From contig NZ_LFJC01000003.1 in the NCBI RefSeq assembly GCF_002776695.1, positions 7,028,655-7,092,654 of the forward strand: a stretch of 64,000 nt of DNA, given 5' to 3'. Of the stretch, positions 8,662-17,859 are shown piece after piece. The stretch's first letter is position 1, and the number at the start of each line of letters is the position of its first letter. This stretch comes from Bradyrhizobium nitroreducens. GTDB taxonomy: Bacteria > Pseudomonadota > Alphaproteobacteria > Rhizobiales > Xanthobacteraceae. Below the pieces are notes generated by a model. The model was not told the origin of the DNA. It saw only the letters and a list, made by a program, of their open reading frames with translations, and searched no databases. Made by a program: the position numbers and the translations under genes.

Positions 8662-9792
8662 ATGCTGACCCAAGCGCTGCTGGTTGACGACAGCCGATCC
8701 GTCCTCAACTTCCTGAAACGCCACATCGAAACCGAAGGTCTGGTCGAAGCCACCACCTTCCTCGATCCCGTGGAGGCGCTGGCCTGCGCACGCGAGCGCG
8801 TCTTCGACCTCGTGCTGGTCGACTACGAGATGCCGCATATGGACGGCATCAGCTTCATCCGCGTCTTTCGTACCTTACCCGGCTGTGCCGACATTCCGAT
8901 CGCGATGATCACCTCGCGGCAGACCGACGACGTCAAGATGGAAGCGCTGCAGGCCGGTGCGACCGATTTCCTGCCCAAGCAGCCGCAAAGCGTCGAGATG
9001 ACAGTGCGTTTGCGGAACTTGATTCAGCTCGGTGCAGCCGTGCGCAAGCTCAACGACCGTGCCGCGCATCTGGCCAGCGAAGTCGAGGCCGCGACGCGAA
9101 AGCTCGGAGAGCGGGAGGAGGAGATCATCCTGCGGCTCGCGCTCGCGGTCGAATTCCGCGACAACGACACGGGCGAGCACACGCTGCGGGTCGCCCGCTA
9201 CAGCCGCATCATCGCCGAGCAACTCGGCCTGCCGGCCCGGCTCTGCCGCGACATCTATCTCGCCGCGCCCCTGCACGACGTCGGCAAGGTCGCCATTCCC
9301 GACAATATCCTGCTCAAGCCCGGCAAGCTCACCGACGACGAGATGGCGGTGATCCGGACGCATGCGACGATCGGGGAGCGCATCCTGGCCGATTCCAGCT
9401 GCGAGCTGATCCGGCTCGGTGCGCAAATTGCCGCAGGCCACCACGAGCGCTGGGACGGCGCGGGCTATCCGAACGGCCTCAGGGCGGATGAAATCCCGGT
9501 CGCCGCGCGCGTGGTTGCGGTCGCCGACGTGTTCGACGCCCTGACGACACGGCGGCCATATAAGGAGCCGATGCCGCTCGAGGTGGCGCGCAATTACCTG
9601 GCCGAAAACAAAGGCCGGCAGTTCGATCCAGCCTGCGTCGAGGCCTTTCTGTCGCGCTGGGACGAGGTGATCGAGATCGCCACCGGTCGGCGAACGACGC
9701 CCTTTCAAAAAGCGGCGCCCCCTCTCGCTCCCACTTTGGAGAGTGCAGCGGAGAAACGTCCGGTCGACGACCAGCCGATCCCGGCCGCTTGA
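8662..9792 (+). CDS. REC-HD-GYP response regulator, c-di-GMP phosphodiesterase
   Basis: 376 residues. The N-terminal receiver has DD at 9-10 and phospho-acceptor Asp54 (LVDYEMP). A coiled-coil linker (about 120-155) leads to an HD-GYP domain with HDVGK at 205-209 and HHERWDGAGYP at 260-270, so both the metal-binding and GYP signatures are intact. Such proteins hydrolyse c-di-GMP. The gene is divergent from the che operon, suggesting a link between chemotaxis and c-di-GMP turnover. The last 40 residues are low-complexity. Confidence 0.95.
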   Translation: MLTQALLVDDSRSVLNFLKRHIETEGLVEATTFLDPVEALACARERVFDLVLVDYEMPHMDGISFIRVFRTLPGCADIPIAMITSRQTDDVKMEALQAGATDFLPKQPQSVEMTVRLRNLIQLGAAVRKLNDRAAHLASEVEAATRKLGEREEEIILRLALAVEFRDNDTGEHTLRVARYSRIIAEQLGLPARLCRDIYLAAPLHDVGKVAIPDNILLKPGKLTDDEMAVIRTHATIGERILADSSCELIRLGAQIAAGHHERWDGAGYPNGLRADEIPVAARVVAVADVFDALTTRRPYKEPMPLEVARNYLAENKGRQFDPACVEAFLSRWDEVIEIATGRRTTPFQKAAPPLAPTLESAAEKRPVDDQPIPAA

Positions 9793-9967
9793 CAGCATCC
9801 ACCCGCCAACACTTTGCCGCGACTTGATTTTTCTCCGGTCGCCGATTTGAACCTCTTCCTGATAGAGTGCACCAATATCAAAGAGTGATTCCGGTCACAC
9901 TTGCCCGGGCGATCCGCTGCTAGGCATCGCTCCGGGACGGGGACCGGCAAAGTATCGGTCGAATGGA

Positions 9968-10648
9968 ATGAGAAGACCCATGAGAAGCCTGATCGGCGCT
10001 GTCGTCGGCGCGTTGTGTATTGCGGCCCCCGCCTTGGCAGAGACGCCGGCTGCGATCGTCGAGGATGTGCAAGGCAAGGTCGATGGCGTCGAGTTCATGG
10101 ACTACGTCGCTGCGGGCAAGATCATCAAGCTCGGACCGAAGGCCAGCATCACGCTCAGTTATCTCAAATCGTGCCTGCGCGAGACGATCAGCGAAGGCGT
10201 CGTGCTCGTCGGCGCCGAGCAAAGCACCGTGCAGCTCGGCGACGTCCAGCGTGCCAAGGTGCCCTGTGACACCAAGGCGGCGCAGCTCTCCGAGCGCGAG
10301 GCGAACCAGAGTGCGGCAACCACGTTCCGGACCATGCGGTCCGACACCAAGGCCGCTCCGTCGAAGCTGCCGACGATCTACGGCGTCGCTCCCATCGTCC
10401 AGGCCAAGAGCGGCAGCACGCTGGTGATCGAACGCACCGACGGCAAGGAGCCCACGATCAGCGTACCGCTCAAGAACGACGTCATGACCCGCGGCAAGTT
10501 CTATGATTTCGCCAAGGCCGGGAAGTCGCTGACCCCGGGCGGCAGCTATCTCGCGAGCATCGGCAGCAAGCGTTACACCTTCCAGGTCGACGCCAGCGCC
10601 ACCGCCGCGCCGACCCCGATCATCGGCCGCCTGCTGCGGCTCGAATAA
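9968..10648 (+). CDS. Exported FecR-like protein
   Basis: 226 residues starting with a clear signal peptide (MRSLIGAVVGALCIAAPALA, cleavage after ALA-E). The mature N-terminal half (AAGKIIKLGPKASITLSYLKSC, then VVLVGAEQSTVQLGDVQ) resembles FecR-type periplasmic domains. The gene ends 20 bp before the CHASE2-cyclase gene and is probably co-transcribed. Periplasmic location next to a CHASE2 sensor suggests it is a ligand or partner of that receptor; this is inference. Start may be 9968 or 9980. Confidence 0.8.
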   Translation: MRRPMRSLIGAVVGALCIAAPALAETPAAIVEDVQGKVDGVEFMDYVAAGKIIKLGPKASITLSYLKSCLRETISEGVVLVGAEQSTVQLGDVQRAKVPCDTKAAQLSEREANQSAATTFRTMRSDTKAAPSKLPTIYGVAPIVQAKSGSTLVIERTDGKEPTISVPLKNDVMTRGKFYDFAKAGKSLTPGGSYLASIGSKRYTFQVDASATAAPTPIIGRLLRLE

Positions 10649-10668
10649 GCAGACCTAGCGACGGGGCG

Positions 10669-12819
10669 ATGCGGCGGATCGGGGGACGGGACATCGTTGC
10701 AACGATCCTGATTGCGCTCGTTGCGGGCGCAATCTTCACGTCTCCGCCGCTGCAGACCCTGCAAGGCCTCTCGCTCGACATCCTCACGGCGCTGCGCGGC
10801 AAGCTCGTCCGCGATCGCCGCGATCCCGCGACGTCGCCGGTCGTCGTCGTGGCGATCGACGGGGAGACGTACGAGACCCCACCCTTTCAGGGATCGCCGA
10901 CGCAAACCTGGACGCGCGAGATCGGCCGGGTGCTCGCCAGCATCACCGAAGGCGGCGCCAAGGTCATCGGCTTCGACGTCATCTTCAAGAATTCGATCGA
11001 GCAGTCGGAGATTCCCTTCGGCGACACGTCGTTCGGCGCCCGGCTGAAGGGATTTGACCGGGACTATCTGATCGCGCTCCGGCAAATCTCCGACAGCGGC
11101 AAACTGGTGCTCGGCGAAATCCTCAGCAACGACCATCCGGACGTGCCCTATCGCGCACAGCAGGTGGCCGTGCGCAACACCGTGCGGGCGCTCAATGTTC
11201 ACACCGACCCTGACGACGTCATCCGGCGCATGCCGCTGAGCTTTGCCATCGAGGGGCGACCGGTCCCCGCGATGGCGGTCGAGCTCGCCGCCCGCGCGAC
11301 GGGCGCAAAGCCGGAAATTGCGCCGTCTGGCGCGACCGGATTGTCCGGCTATGCGATTCCGAGTGCGGTGCCGAATACCGTGACGCTCAACTTCCGGGGA
11401 CTGGGACGCGACATCCCGACCTACTCCTTCGTCGATCTGCGCGCCTGCGTCGAAAAGGGGGACCGCGACTTCTTTCGCCGCGCGTTCGACGGCAAGGTCG
11501 TGCTGCTTGGCACGATCCTGAATTTCGAGGACCGCAAGCTCACCTCGATGCGCCTGTCCGGCGGCTATGATGGAACGCCGGCAGAGCGGTGCGCCCTGCC
11601 CGCGCCGGCAAGCCCGCCGCAGAAAGCCCGCAGCGACGTCGCGGGTGTCTTCGTGCACGCCACGGTCGTGCGAAACCTGATCGAGCACGACGCGGTCACC
11701 GAGCTCGGCTTTCCGCTGCGCACCATCCTCACGATCGCGTTTGCCGCGATCATCGTCTGCGCGGCCTGCGCCTTCGCGCCGACCACCGCCGCGATCGTCT
11801 GGCTCGCATCGACCGCCGTCTATGCGGCGATTGCCGTCGCTGCCTTCGTCCACGCCCTGGCACTGCCGCTGACCGAGCCGACGCTCGCCAGCCTTGCGGC
11901 ACTCGCCTCGATGATCGGCTACCGCTTCGTGCTGGCCGACCGCGACGAGCGCTTCCTGCGCAAGAGCTTTGCCCTCTACCTCGCGCCCGAGGTCATCGAG
12001 ACCATGGTCGCCTCCGGCAAGATGCCCGCGCTCGGCGGCGAGATGCGCAACGTCACCATGTTCTTCTCCGACCTCAGCGGCTTCTCGTCCATTGCCGAGA
12101 CCATGACGCCGGGCGAGCTGGTGACGCTGATGAACGAATATCTGTCCGCCATGACCGACATCATCGAAAGTCATGGCGGCTATGTCGACAAATATATCGG
12201 CGACTCCATCGTCGCGATGTTCGGCGCACCGGCCGACGATCCCGCCCACGCACGCAACGCGGTTCGCGCCGCGCTGAAATGCCACGACAAGCTGGCGGAG
12301 CTCAATGCCGATCACCCCGCCTTCGCCGGCCATCGTCTGTCGCACCGCATCGGGCTGAACAGCGGCGAAGCCGTGGTCGGCAATATCGGCTCGCGCCGCC
12401 GCTTCAACTACACCGTGATGAGCGACACCGTGAACGTCGCCTCGCGGCTCGAGGGCGCCAACAAATATTACGGCACCGCGATCATGGCATCGGAATCCAC
12501 GATGGCGCAGACCGGCGATGCCTTCGCCTGGCGCGAGCTCGACGCGATCAGGGTGCTCGGCCGCGGCGAGGCGGTCAGGGTGTTCGAGCCGCTGGCGGAG
12601 AAAGGCGCGGAGAGCGCCGATCAGGCAAAGGCGGCTGCAGCCTATGCGGAGGGGCTCGCCCGCTGGCGCGCGCGGGATTATGCGAAGGCAGCGGATGCCT
12701 TCGGCCAGATGGCGGACGTCGATCCGGCGTCGGCTCTGTTTGCGAAGCGCGCACGTGCGCTCGCTGCAAATCCCCCGCCCCCGGACTGGACACCGGTCAA
12801 TACGCTGGAAGGGAAGTAA
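10669..12819 (+). CDS. CHASE2-domain adenylate/guanylate cyclase
   Basis: 716-residue membrane receptor. It has an N-terminal TM, an extracytoplasmic CHASE2 domain (about 30-340), three closely spaced TM helices (about 345-425) and a class III cyclase domain (about 460-640) with metal-binding aspartates in FFSDLSGFSS and YIGDSIVAMFG. The C-terminal tail (about 650-710) is helical and TPR-like (AYAEGLARWRARDYAKAADAF). Product cAMP is likely but the substrate residues were not resolved. It follows the exported FecR-like gene. Confidence 0.93.
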   Translation: MRRIGGRDIVATILIALVAGAIFTSPPLQTLQGLSLDILTALRGKLVRDRRDPATSPVVVVAIDGETYETPPFQGSPTQTWTREIGRVLASITEGGAKVIGFDVIFKNSIEQSEIPFGDTSFGARLKGFDRDYLIALRQISDSGKLVLGEILSNDHPDVPYRAQQVAVRNTVRALNVHTDPDDVIRRMPLSFAIEGRPVPAMAVELAARATGAKPEIAPSGATGLSGYAIPSAVPNTVTLNFRGLGRDIPTYSFVDLRACVEKGDRDFFRRAFDGKVVLLGTILNFEDRKLTSMRLSGGYDGTPAERCALPAPASPPQKARSDVAGVFVHATVVRNLIEHDAVTELGFPLRTILTIAFAAIIVCAACAFAPTTAAIVWLASTAVYAAIAVAAFVHALALPLTEPTLASLAALASMIGYRFVLADRDERFLRKSFALYLAPEVIETMVASGKMPALGGEMRNVTMFFSDLSGFSSIAETMTPGELVTLMNEYLSAMTDIIESHGGYVDKYIGDSIVAMFGAPADDPAHARNAVRAALKCHDKLAELNADHPAFAGHRLSHRIGLNSGEAVVGNIGSRRRFNYTVMSDTVNVASRLEGANKYYGTAIMASESTMAQTGDAFAWRELDAIRVLGRGEAVRVFEPLAEKGAESADQAKAAAAYAEGLARWRARDYAKAADAFGQMADVDPASALFAKRARALAANPPPPDWTPVNTLEGK

Positions 12820-12845
12820 CGGCGCTCTTACCCTCCCCTGGAGGG

Positions 12846-14046
12846 GCAGGGGAATCGCATGTGGTTTTGAGGGTGGTATTGCGCGGTCCAGCGATATGGA
12901 TTCTGAAGAGGACTCCCGATTCGGCGTGGGGGTCCTATGCGCAAGATTCGCAGTATCTTCAGTACGTTGCCCGATCCGCGTGCACCCAACGCACTGCACG
13001 ACCTGCTGGATCTCATCGTCATCGCGCTGGCAACGGTGTTGTGCGGAGGACAGGGCGCGACGGATATGGAGGTGTTCGCGTCGTCCAAGGAAAAGCTGTT
13101 GCGGCAATTCCTTCGGTTGGAGCACGGAATCCCCAGTCACGATACGTTCAGCCGGGTCTTCAACGCGCTCGATCCGGGGGCTTTCGAACAAGCCTTCCGA
13201 AGCTTTATGGCAGCATTCGCAGAGGCCAACGGGATCAAGCTCACCGGCGTGGTGGCAGTCGATGGCAAAGCTGTTCGAGGAGCCTACGAACGCGGTCGCA
13301 GCGCCACGCCACTGCACATGGTCAATGTCTTTGCGACCGAAGCCCGCATGGCCCTGGCTGCATGCAAGGCGCCAGGCCGCAACGAGGCCCAAGGTGCCCT
13401 GGATGTGCTGCAAATGCTTTCGCTCGAAGGCTGCATCGTCACTGCCGACGCCCTGCATTGCAATCGTCCCTTCGCCAAGAAGGTGCTCGAGCGTGGCGCC
13501 CACTACGTGCTGGCTCTCAAGGAAAATCAAAGCAAACTGTTCGCGGAGGTCGAGCGCTGCTTTGCCCGCTCGGGCAAGCGCAGCGTGGCTCAACGACGCG
13601 AGCCGAGCACGCACGATCGATGCGAATCCCGGCGCGCCACCGTCATGCGCAACATCAGTCTGGGTACGACAAACCGCTTTCCCGGAGTGGCGGCCGTGGC
13701 TCGCATCACTTCGCGCCGACGACTGCATGGCAAACCCGCCGGCAAGCCGTCCGTGCGATATTACTTGTTGTCCAAATACCTGCCCGCAAGACGATTGTTG
13801 CAGGTCGTCCGAGGCCATTGGAGCATCGAGAATCAGTTGCACTGGGTGCTCGATGTCGTCTTTGGCGAAGACGCTTGCCGAACCAGAAAAAACAACGGCC
13901 CCGAGAACTTCGCGATCTTGCGGCGAGCTGCAATCAATCTCATTCGAGCCCACCCCGCCCGCATCTCCATGCGACAGAAGGTCAAACGAGCAGGCTGGGA
14001 AGACGAATTCCTTCTCAGCCTTATCGGTCACATGCGATAGCCCTGC
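12846..14046 (+). mobile_element. ISAs1-family insertion sequence, 1201 bp, complete
   Basis: Ends are inverted repeats that match as GCAGGG-NN-ATCGCATGTG (left 12846-12863, right complement 14029-14046). The element is flanked by an exact 8-bp duplication CTGGAGGG (12838-12845 and 14047-14054). It holds one intact transposase. Intact ends, intact duplication and an intact gene suggest recent insertion. Confidence 0.93.
12937..14040 (+). CDS. ISAs1-family transposase
   Basis: 367-residue DDE transposase. Candidate catalytic residues are Asp109 (VAVDGKAVRG), Asp171 (VTADALHCNR) and Glu298 (GHWSIENQLHWVLDV), and the downstream FGEDACRTRKNN is typical of the family. The N-terminal DDE_Tnp_1-associated region (FSTLPDPRAPN) is present. 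No frameshift or internal stop is seen. The stop codon lies inside the right terminal repeat. Confidence 0.95.
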   Translation: MRKIRSIFSTLPDPRAPNALHDLLDLIVIALATVLCGGQGATDMEVFASSKEKLLRQFLRLEHGIPSHDTFSRVFNALDPGAFEQAFRSFMAAFAEANGIKLTGVVAVDGKAVRGAYERGRSATPLHMVNVFATEARMALAACKAPGRNEAQGALDVLQMLSLEGCIVTADALHCNRPFAKKVLERGAHYVLALKENQSKLFAEVERCFARSGKRSVAQRREPSTHDRCESRRATVMRNISLGTTNRFPGVAAVARITSRRRLHGKPAGKPSVRYYLLSKYLPARRLLQVVRGHWSIENQLHWVLDVVFGEDACRTRKNNGPENFAILRRAAINLIRAHPARISMRQKVKRAGWEDEFLLSLIGHMR

Positions 14047-14213
14047 CTGGAGGGGGAGGGTCGGCTCACATTGAGCGCAGCGAAAATGTGAGACGGGGTG
14101 GGGTGACAGTCTCTCCTCATCGAACAGCGGCCGTGTGGAGAGATCACCCCACCCCGCTCGCGCTGCGCGCGATCGACCCTCCCCCTCCAGGGGAGGGTGA
14201 AGTGAGCATCACC

Positions 14214-15386
14214 CTAAAACGGCAGTCCCACATAATTCTCCGCGAGCAGACGCTGCGCCGTCTCCGACGAAAGCAGATAGTCGAGCTCGGTCTGCTGCAG
14301 GCGATCCTCGTAGTCGAGCCGGTCGGGGAAGCGGTGCAAGAGCATCGTCATCCACCAGGAGAAGCGCTGCGCCTTCCAGATCCGCGCCAGCGCCTTGGCG
14401 GAATAGCCTTTGAGGCCGGAATCATCGCCATTCTGATAGTGCGCGAGCAGAGCGTGATAGAGATAGTAGATGTCGGACGCGGCGCTGTTCAGACCACGTG
14501 CACCTGTGGGCGGCACGATGTGCGCGGCATCGCCGGCGAGGAACAGCCGGCCATAGCTCATCGGCTCGGCGACGAAGCTGCGCAGCGGCGCGATGCTCTT
14601 CTCGATCGATGGCCCCGTGATCAGGTTGCCCGCAACATGCTCGGGCAGACGCCGCTTCAGCTCGGCCCAGAACGCATCGTCCGACCAATCCTCGACCTTG
14701 TCGGTCAGCGGCACCTGGACGTAGTAGCGGCTCAGCACCTGCGAGCGCAAAGAACAAAGCGCAAAGCCGCGCTCGTGCTTCACATAGATCAGCTCGGGCG
14801 ACACCGGCTTGGTGCGCGACAGCACGCCCAGCCAGCCGAACGGATAGACCTTCTCGTACTCGCGCAAGACGTCCTTCGGGATCGATCTGCGGCTGACGCC
14901 GTGGAAGCCGTCGGCGCCGACGATGTAGTCGCAATCGACGCGGACGGCCTCGCCGTTCGACCGGTAGGTCACGTAGGGCCGGTCCGACGTCAGATCGTGC
15001 GGCGTCACGTCCTCCGCATTGTGCACGACCTTGCCGCCGAGCCGGTCCCGCGCCTCGTAGAGGTCGCGCGTCAGCTCGGTCTGGCCGTAGACCAGCACCG
15101 AATTGCCGCCGGAATGCTTGTGCAGGTCGATCTTGGACAGCACGCCGTCATGGGCGATCTCGAACCCGGTGTGAATCTCACCCTCGCGGTCCATCCGCTC
15201 GCCGCACTGCGCCTCGCGCATCAGCTTGGCGAAGCCGTGCTCGAGCACGCCGGCGCGGATGCGGGCGAGCACGTGATCGCGGCTGTACTTTTCCAGCACG
15301 ATCGTGTCGATGCCCTTGAGGTGCAGGAGCTGGGACAACAACAGCCCGGACGGCCCGCCGCCGATGATACAGACCTGAACTTTCAT
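14214..15386 (-). CDS. pobA: 4-hydroxybenzoate 3-monooxygenase
   Basis: FAD-dependent hydroxylase of 390 residues that converts 4-hydroxybenzoate to protocatechuate with NAD(P)H and O2. It has the N-terminal dinucleotide fold (VCIIGGGPSGLLLSQLL), the DG motif (DYIVGADGFHGVSR) and the second FAD motif (LFLAGDAAHIVPPTGARGLN). Length is as usual for PobA. It is divergent from an AraC-type regulator and close to pcaHG, which takes the product onward. Confidence 0.96.
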   Translation of the reverse strand: MKVQVCIIGGGPSGLLLSQLLHLKGIDTIVLEKYSRDHVLARIRAGVLEHGFAKLMREAQCGERMDREGEIHTGFEIAHDGVLSKIDLHKHSGGNSVLVYGQTELTRDLYEARDRLGGKVVHNAEDVTPHDLTSDRPYVTYRSNGEAVRVDCDYIVGADGFHGVSRRSIPKDVLREYEKVYPFGWLGVLSRTKPVSPELIYVKHERGFALCSLRSQVLSRYYVQVPLTDKVEDWSDDAFWAELKRRLPEHVAGNLITGPSIEKSIAPLRSFVAEPMSYGRLFLAGDAAHIVPPTGARGLNSAASDIYYLYHALLAHYQNGDDSGLKGYSAKALARIWKAQRFSWWMTMLLHRFPDRLDYEDRLQQTELDYLLSSETAQRLLAENYVGLPF

Positions 15387-15472
15387 TTTTGCGTCCTCCC
15401 GTCGGCACTTTTTTGCAGATTTGATGCCGCAGACCGATGGAGGGTTTCGCCATTGTCTTGTACTATTCGAAC

Positions 15473-16336
15473 ATGAGAAGCGCAGCCCCCGCGATCCGGA
15501 TCTACAATCTGTTCGGCGAGTCCGGCGATCTGCCCGACGTCGTGCATTGCGAGACCATCGCGTCCCGCTCGGTGCTGCACGACTGGACCCTGGCCGTGCA
15601 TCGCCATGCCCGGCTGCACCAGGTGCTGCTGATCGAGCGCGGCGGCGGCGAGGCGACGCTGGATGGACGCGTGGTGCCGCTGAAGCCGATGCAGGTCGTC
15701 AACGTGCCCGTCGGCCACGTCCACGGCTTCCGCTTCGAGCCCGACACGCAAGGGTGGGTGCTGACCATCGCCGCGGAAATCCTGGACGAGGCGCTGCTCG
15801 CCGCCGAGGGCCTGCGCGGTGCGCTGTCGCGCTCGGCCGTGGTGCGCGGCACACCGCAGATCCGCGCCACCATGAAGCAGATCTTCGCCGAACACGCCGC
15901 GCGCGATTTCGGCCGCGCCCATGTGCTGCGCGCGTTGTCCTCCGCCATGATCGGGCTGGTGGCACGCGCGCTCACGAGCGAGAGCGGCGGCAACGGCACG
16001 GTCGAGTCCAGCCTGTTCCGCCGCTTCGAGGCGCTGCTGGAGCAGCACCATCTGGAACGCTGGAGCGTCGCCGACTACGCCGAGGCGCTGGCCGTGACCC
16101 CGACGCATCTCAACCGGATCACACGGGCCGCGACCGGCGACACCGCCTCGCACCTCATCCTCAACCGGATGATCCGCGAGGCGCGGCGCAACCTCGTCTA
16201 CACCAATTTGCCGATCTCGACGATCGCCTACACACTCGGCTTCGAGGACCCCGCTTATTTCAGCCGCGTCTATGCCGCAGCCACGGGCGTGTCACCGCGC
16301 GCCTTCCGCGCGCAGCTCCATGGCGAAGAGGCCTAG
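15473..16336 (+). CDS. AraC-family regulator, probable PobR
   Basis: 287 residues from the ATG at 15473 (an ATG at 15437 is also in frame). The N-terminal cupin region (HRHARLHQVLLIERGGGEATLDG) is followed by a C-terminal pair of helix-turn-helices (WSVADYAEALAVTPTHLNRITRAATG, then ISTIAYTLGFEDPAYFSRVY). It is transcribed away from pobA across an 86-bp gap, the usual arrangement for PobR activators that respond to 4-hydroxybenzoate. The assignment rests on context plus family. Confidence 0.88.
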   Translation: MRSAAPAIRIYNLFGESGDLPDVVHCETIASRSVLHDWTLAVHRHARLHQVLLIERGGGEATLDGRVVPLKPMQVVNVPVGHVHGFRFEPDTQGWVLTIAAEILDEALLAAEGLRGALSRSAVVRGTPQIRATMKQIFAEHAARDFGRAHVLRALSSAMIGLVARALTSESGGNGTVESSLFRRFEALLEQHHLERWSVADYAEALAVTPTHLNRITRAATGDTASHLILNRMIREARRNLVYTNLPISTIAYTLGFEDPAYFSRVYAAATGVSPRAFRAQLHGEEA

Positions 16337-16341
16337 ACGCC

Positions 16342-16968
16342 TCACACGTCGAAGAACACCGTCTCCTCGGGCCCCTGCAAATTGATCGTGAAGGCATACA
16401 CGACCTTGCCGGCGCGCTCGCCGCGCTTGGCGATCAGCGTCCCGCGCCGGGACGGCTGCTCGATCAAATTGAGCACGGGGTCGGCGGCGTTGGCGGCTTC
16501 CTCATCGGAGAAATAGAGCCGCGTATTGAGGCCGATGTTGATGCCGCGCGCGACGATCCAGACGTTGATGTGCGGCGCGCATGTCCGGCCAGCTCTGTCG
16601 GTGATCGCGCCCGGCTTGATGGTCTCGAAGGTCACGAGACCGCTCTCGAAGTCGGAGCCGGCGCGGCCCCAGCCGCGAAACTCCTGCTCCAGCGCGCCGG
16701 CCGAACGATCGGCCGGGTGATTGTAGCGACCCGCCGCATTGGCCTGCCAGATCTCCAGCAGCACGTCGCGCAGCGGCGTGCCGGTGCCGTCGAGCACCTT
16801 GCCTTCCAGCGTGATGCGCTCGCCCTCGGTATTCGGCGTCACCAGCACGTTGGAAAAATTCTTCTCGAAGATGTCGAAGCCCGCCATCGCCGGGATCAGG
16901 CCGATATGGACATAGGGGCCGGCGGTCTGCGACGCCGTTTCCTTGAGATAGTTGAGCGGCTGCGGCAT
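16342..16968 (-). CDS. pcaG: Protocatechuate 3,4-dioxygenase alpha subunit
   Basis: 208-residue subunit of the intradiol dioxygenase that opens protocatechuate to 3-carboxy-cis,cis-muconate. It has the family start (NYLKETASQTAGPYVHIGL) and the intradiol core (LLEIWQANAAGRYNHPAD, CAPHINVWIVARGINIGLNTRLYF). The alpha subunit lacks the iron ligands, as expected. The start at 16968 is 4 bp after the pcaH stop, so the two are translated together. Confidence 0.95.
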   Translation of the reverse strand: MPQPLNYLKETASQTAGPYVHIGLIPAMAGFDIFEKNFSNVLVTPNTEGERITLEGKVLDGTGTPLRDVLLEIWQANAAGRYNHPADRSAGALEQEFRGWGRAGSDFESGLVTFETIKPGAITDRAGRTCAPHINVWIVARGINIGLNTRLYFSDEEAANAADPVLNLIEQPSRRGTLIAKRGERAGKVVYAFTINLQGPEETVFFDV

Positions 16969-16972
16969 GGGT

Positions 16973-17761
16973 TCAGTTCCCCGCGGTGCGATTTTCAAAA
17001 TAGGTGGAGCGCTGGCCGCGCAGCACGATGTCGAAGCGGTAAGCGAGCGAGTCGAACGGCGTCGAGGCGTTGAGATCGAGCGGCGCGACCAGGCGATCGA
17101 GCGCATCCTTGTCCGGGATCGTCGTCAGGATCGGACAGATCGGGATCAGGGGATCGCCCTCGAAATACATCTGCGTGATCAGCCGCTGCGCGAAGCCCGA
17201 GCCGAACACGGAGAAATGGATGTGGGCAGGACGCCAGGAGTTGACGTAGTTGCGCCAGGGATAGGGGCCCGGCTTCACGGTGCGGAAATTGTAATAGCCG
17301 GTGTCGTCGGTCAGGGCGCGGCCGCAGCCGCCGAAATTCGGATCGATCGGCGCCAGATAGGTGTCCTTCTTGTGCCGGTAGCGGCCGCCGGCATTGGCCT
17401 GCCAGAACTCGACCAGCGTGTTCGGCACGCCCCGGCCGGTCTCGTCGACCACGCGACCATGGACGACGATGCGCTCGCCGATGGGATCGCCGTCCTTGGC
17501 GTAGTTGCGGATCAGGTCGTTGTCGAGCGGACCGAGATCGTTGTGGCCGAACACCGGCCCGGTGATCTCCGAAATCGAATTCTCCAGCGACAGCAGCGCC
17601 TGCCGCGGCGAACGCAGCACCGAGGATTTGTAGCCGGGCGCATGTGCGGGCGGATGGATGGAGCGATCACGCTGGAAGAAGCCGCCGTCGCCGAGCGGCG
17701 GCGTCAAGGGCTCGGGGCGGTTGAGGCGGGGATCCCGCAAGGCTGGCGCCTGGGCATTCAT
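16973..17761 (-). CDS. pcaH: Protocatechuate 3,4-dioxygenase beta subunit
   Basis: 262-residue iron-bearing subunit. The segment GRYRHKKDTYLAP, then TGYYNFRTVKPGPYPW and WRPAHIHFSVFG, carries the two Tyr and two His residues that bind ferric iron in this family. pcaH precedes pcaG on the minus strand and is divergent from a LysR-type regulator across 98 bp. Later pathway genes (pcaB, pcaC, pcaD, pcaIJ) are not in the window. Confidence 0.96.
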   Translation of the reverse strand: MNAQAPALRDPRLNRPEPLTPPLGDGGFFQRDRSIHPPAHAPGYKSSVLRSPRQALLSLENSISEITGPVFGHNDLGPLDNDLIRNYAKDGDPIGERIVVHGRVVDETGRGVPNTLVEFWQANAGGRYRHKKDTYLAPIDPNFGGCGRALTDDTGYYNFRTVKPGPYPWRNYVNSWRPAHIHFSVFGSGFAQRLITQMYFEGDPLIPICPILTTIPDKDALDRLVAPLDLNASTPFDSLAYRFDIVLRGQRSTYFENRTAGN

Positions 17762-17859
17762 CGTGTCTCTCCCTTCGGCGCCCGGGTCCGGACGCGGCTT
17801 ATCGGGAGATCATGGCGCGGCCTATTCCCTGAATAAATAGATCAATTATAATATATTGC
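17762..17859. promoter_or_regulatory. pcaHG / lysR divergent promoter region
   Basis: The 98-bp gap holds an AT-rich stretch (17831-17857, including AATATATT next to the LysR start) that stands out in this GC-rich window and is the likely site for LysR-type binding and both promoters. No unique T-N11-A site can be singled out. Confidence 0.5.

Larger units (their letters stand above)
12830..14198. repeat. Intergenic palindromic repeat interrupted by an IS
   Basis: With the insertion sequence and one target-site copy removed, 12830-12845 joins 14055-14198 into a roughly 160-bp element bounded by perfect 25-bp inverted arms (left arm 12830-12845 plus 14055-14063; right arm 14174-14198). A second inner pair (ACGGGGTGGGGTGA at about 14094 and its complement near 14144) lies inside. 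Such a transcript would fold into a long stem. This looks like a dispersed genomic repeat family; dispersal cannot be shown from this window. Confidence 0.85.

Noticed and set aside
10573..14031. Minus-strand open frame of 1152 codons across the cyclase and the IS
   Set aside because: It runs antisense to two certain genes, including a mobile element absent from the original sequence. Its composition is that of a shadow frame in GC-rich DNA.
11589..15476. Plus-strand open frame of 1295 codons over cyclase, IS and pobA
   Set aside because: Crosses three independent genes in the wrong frame or strand; no domain is recognisable.
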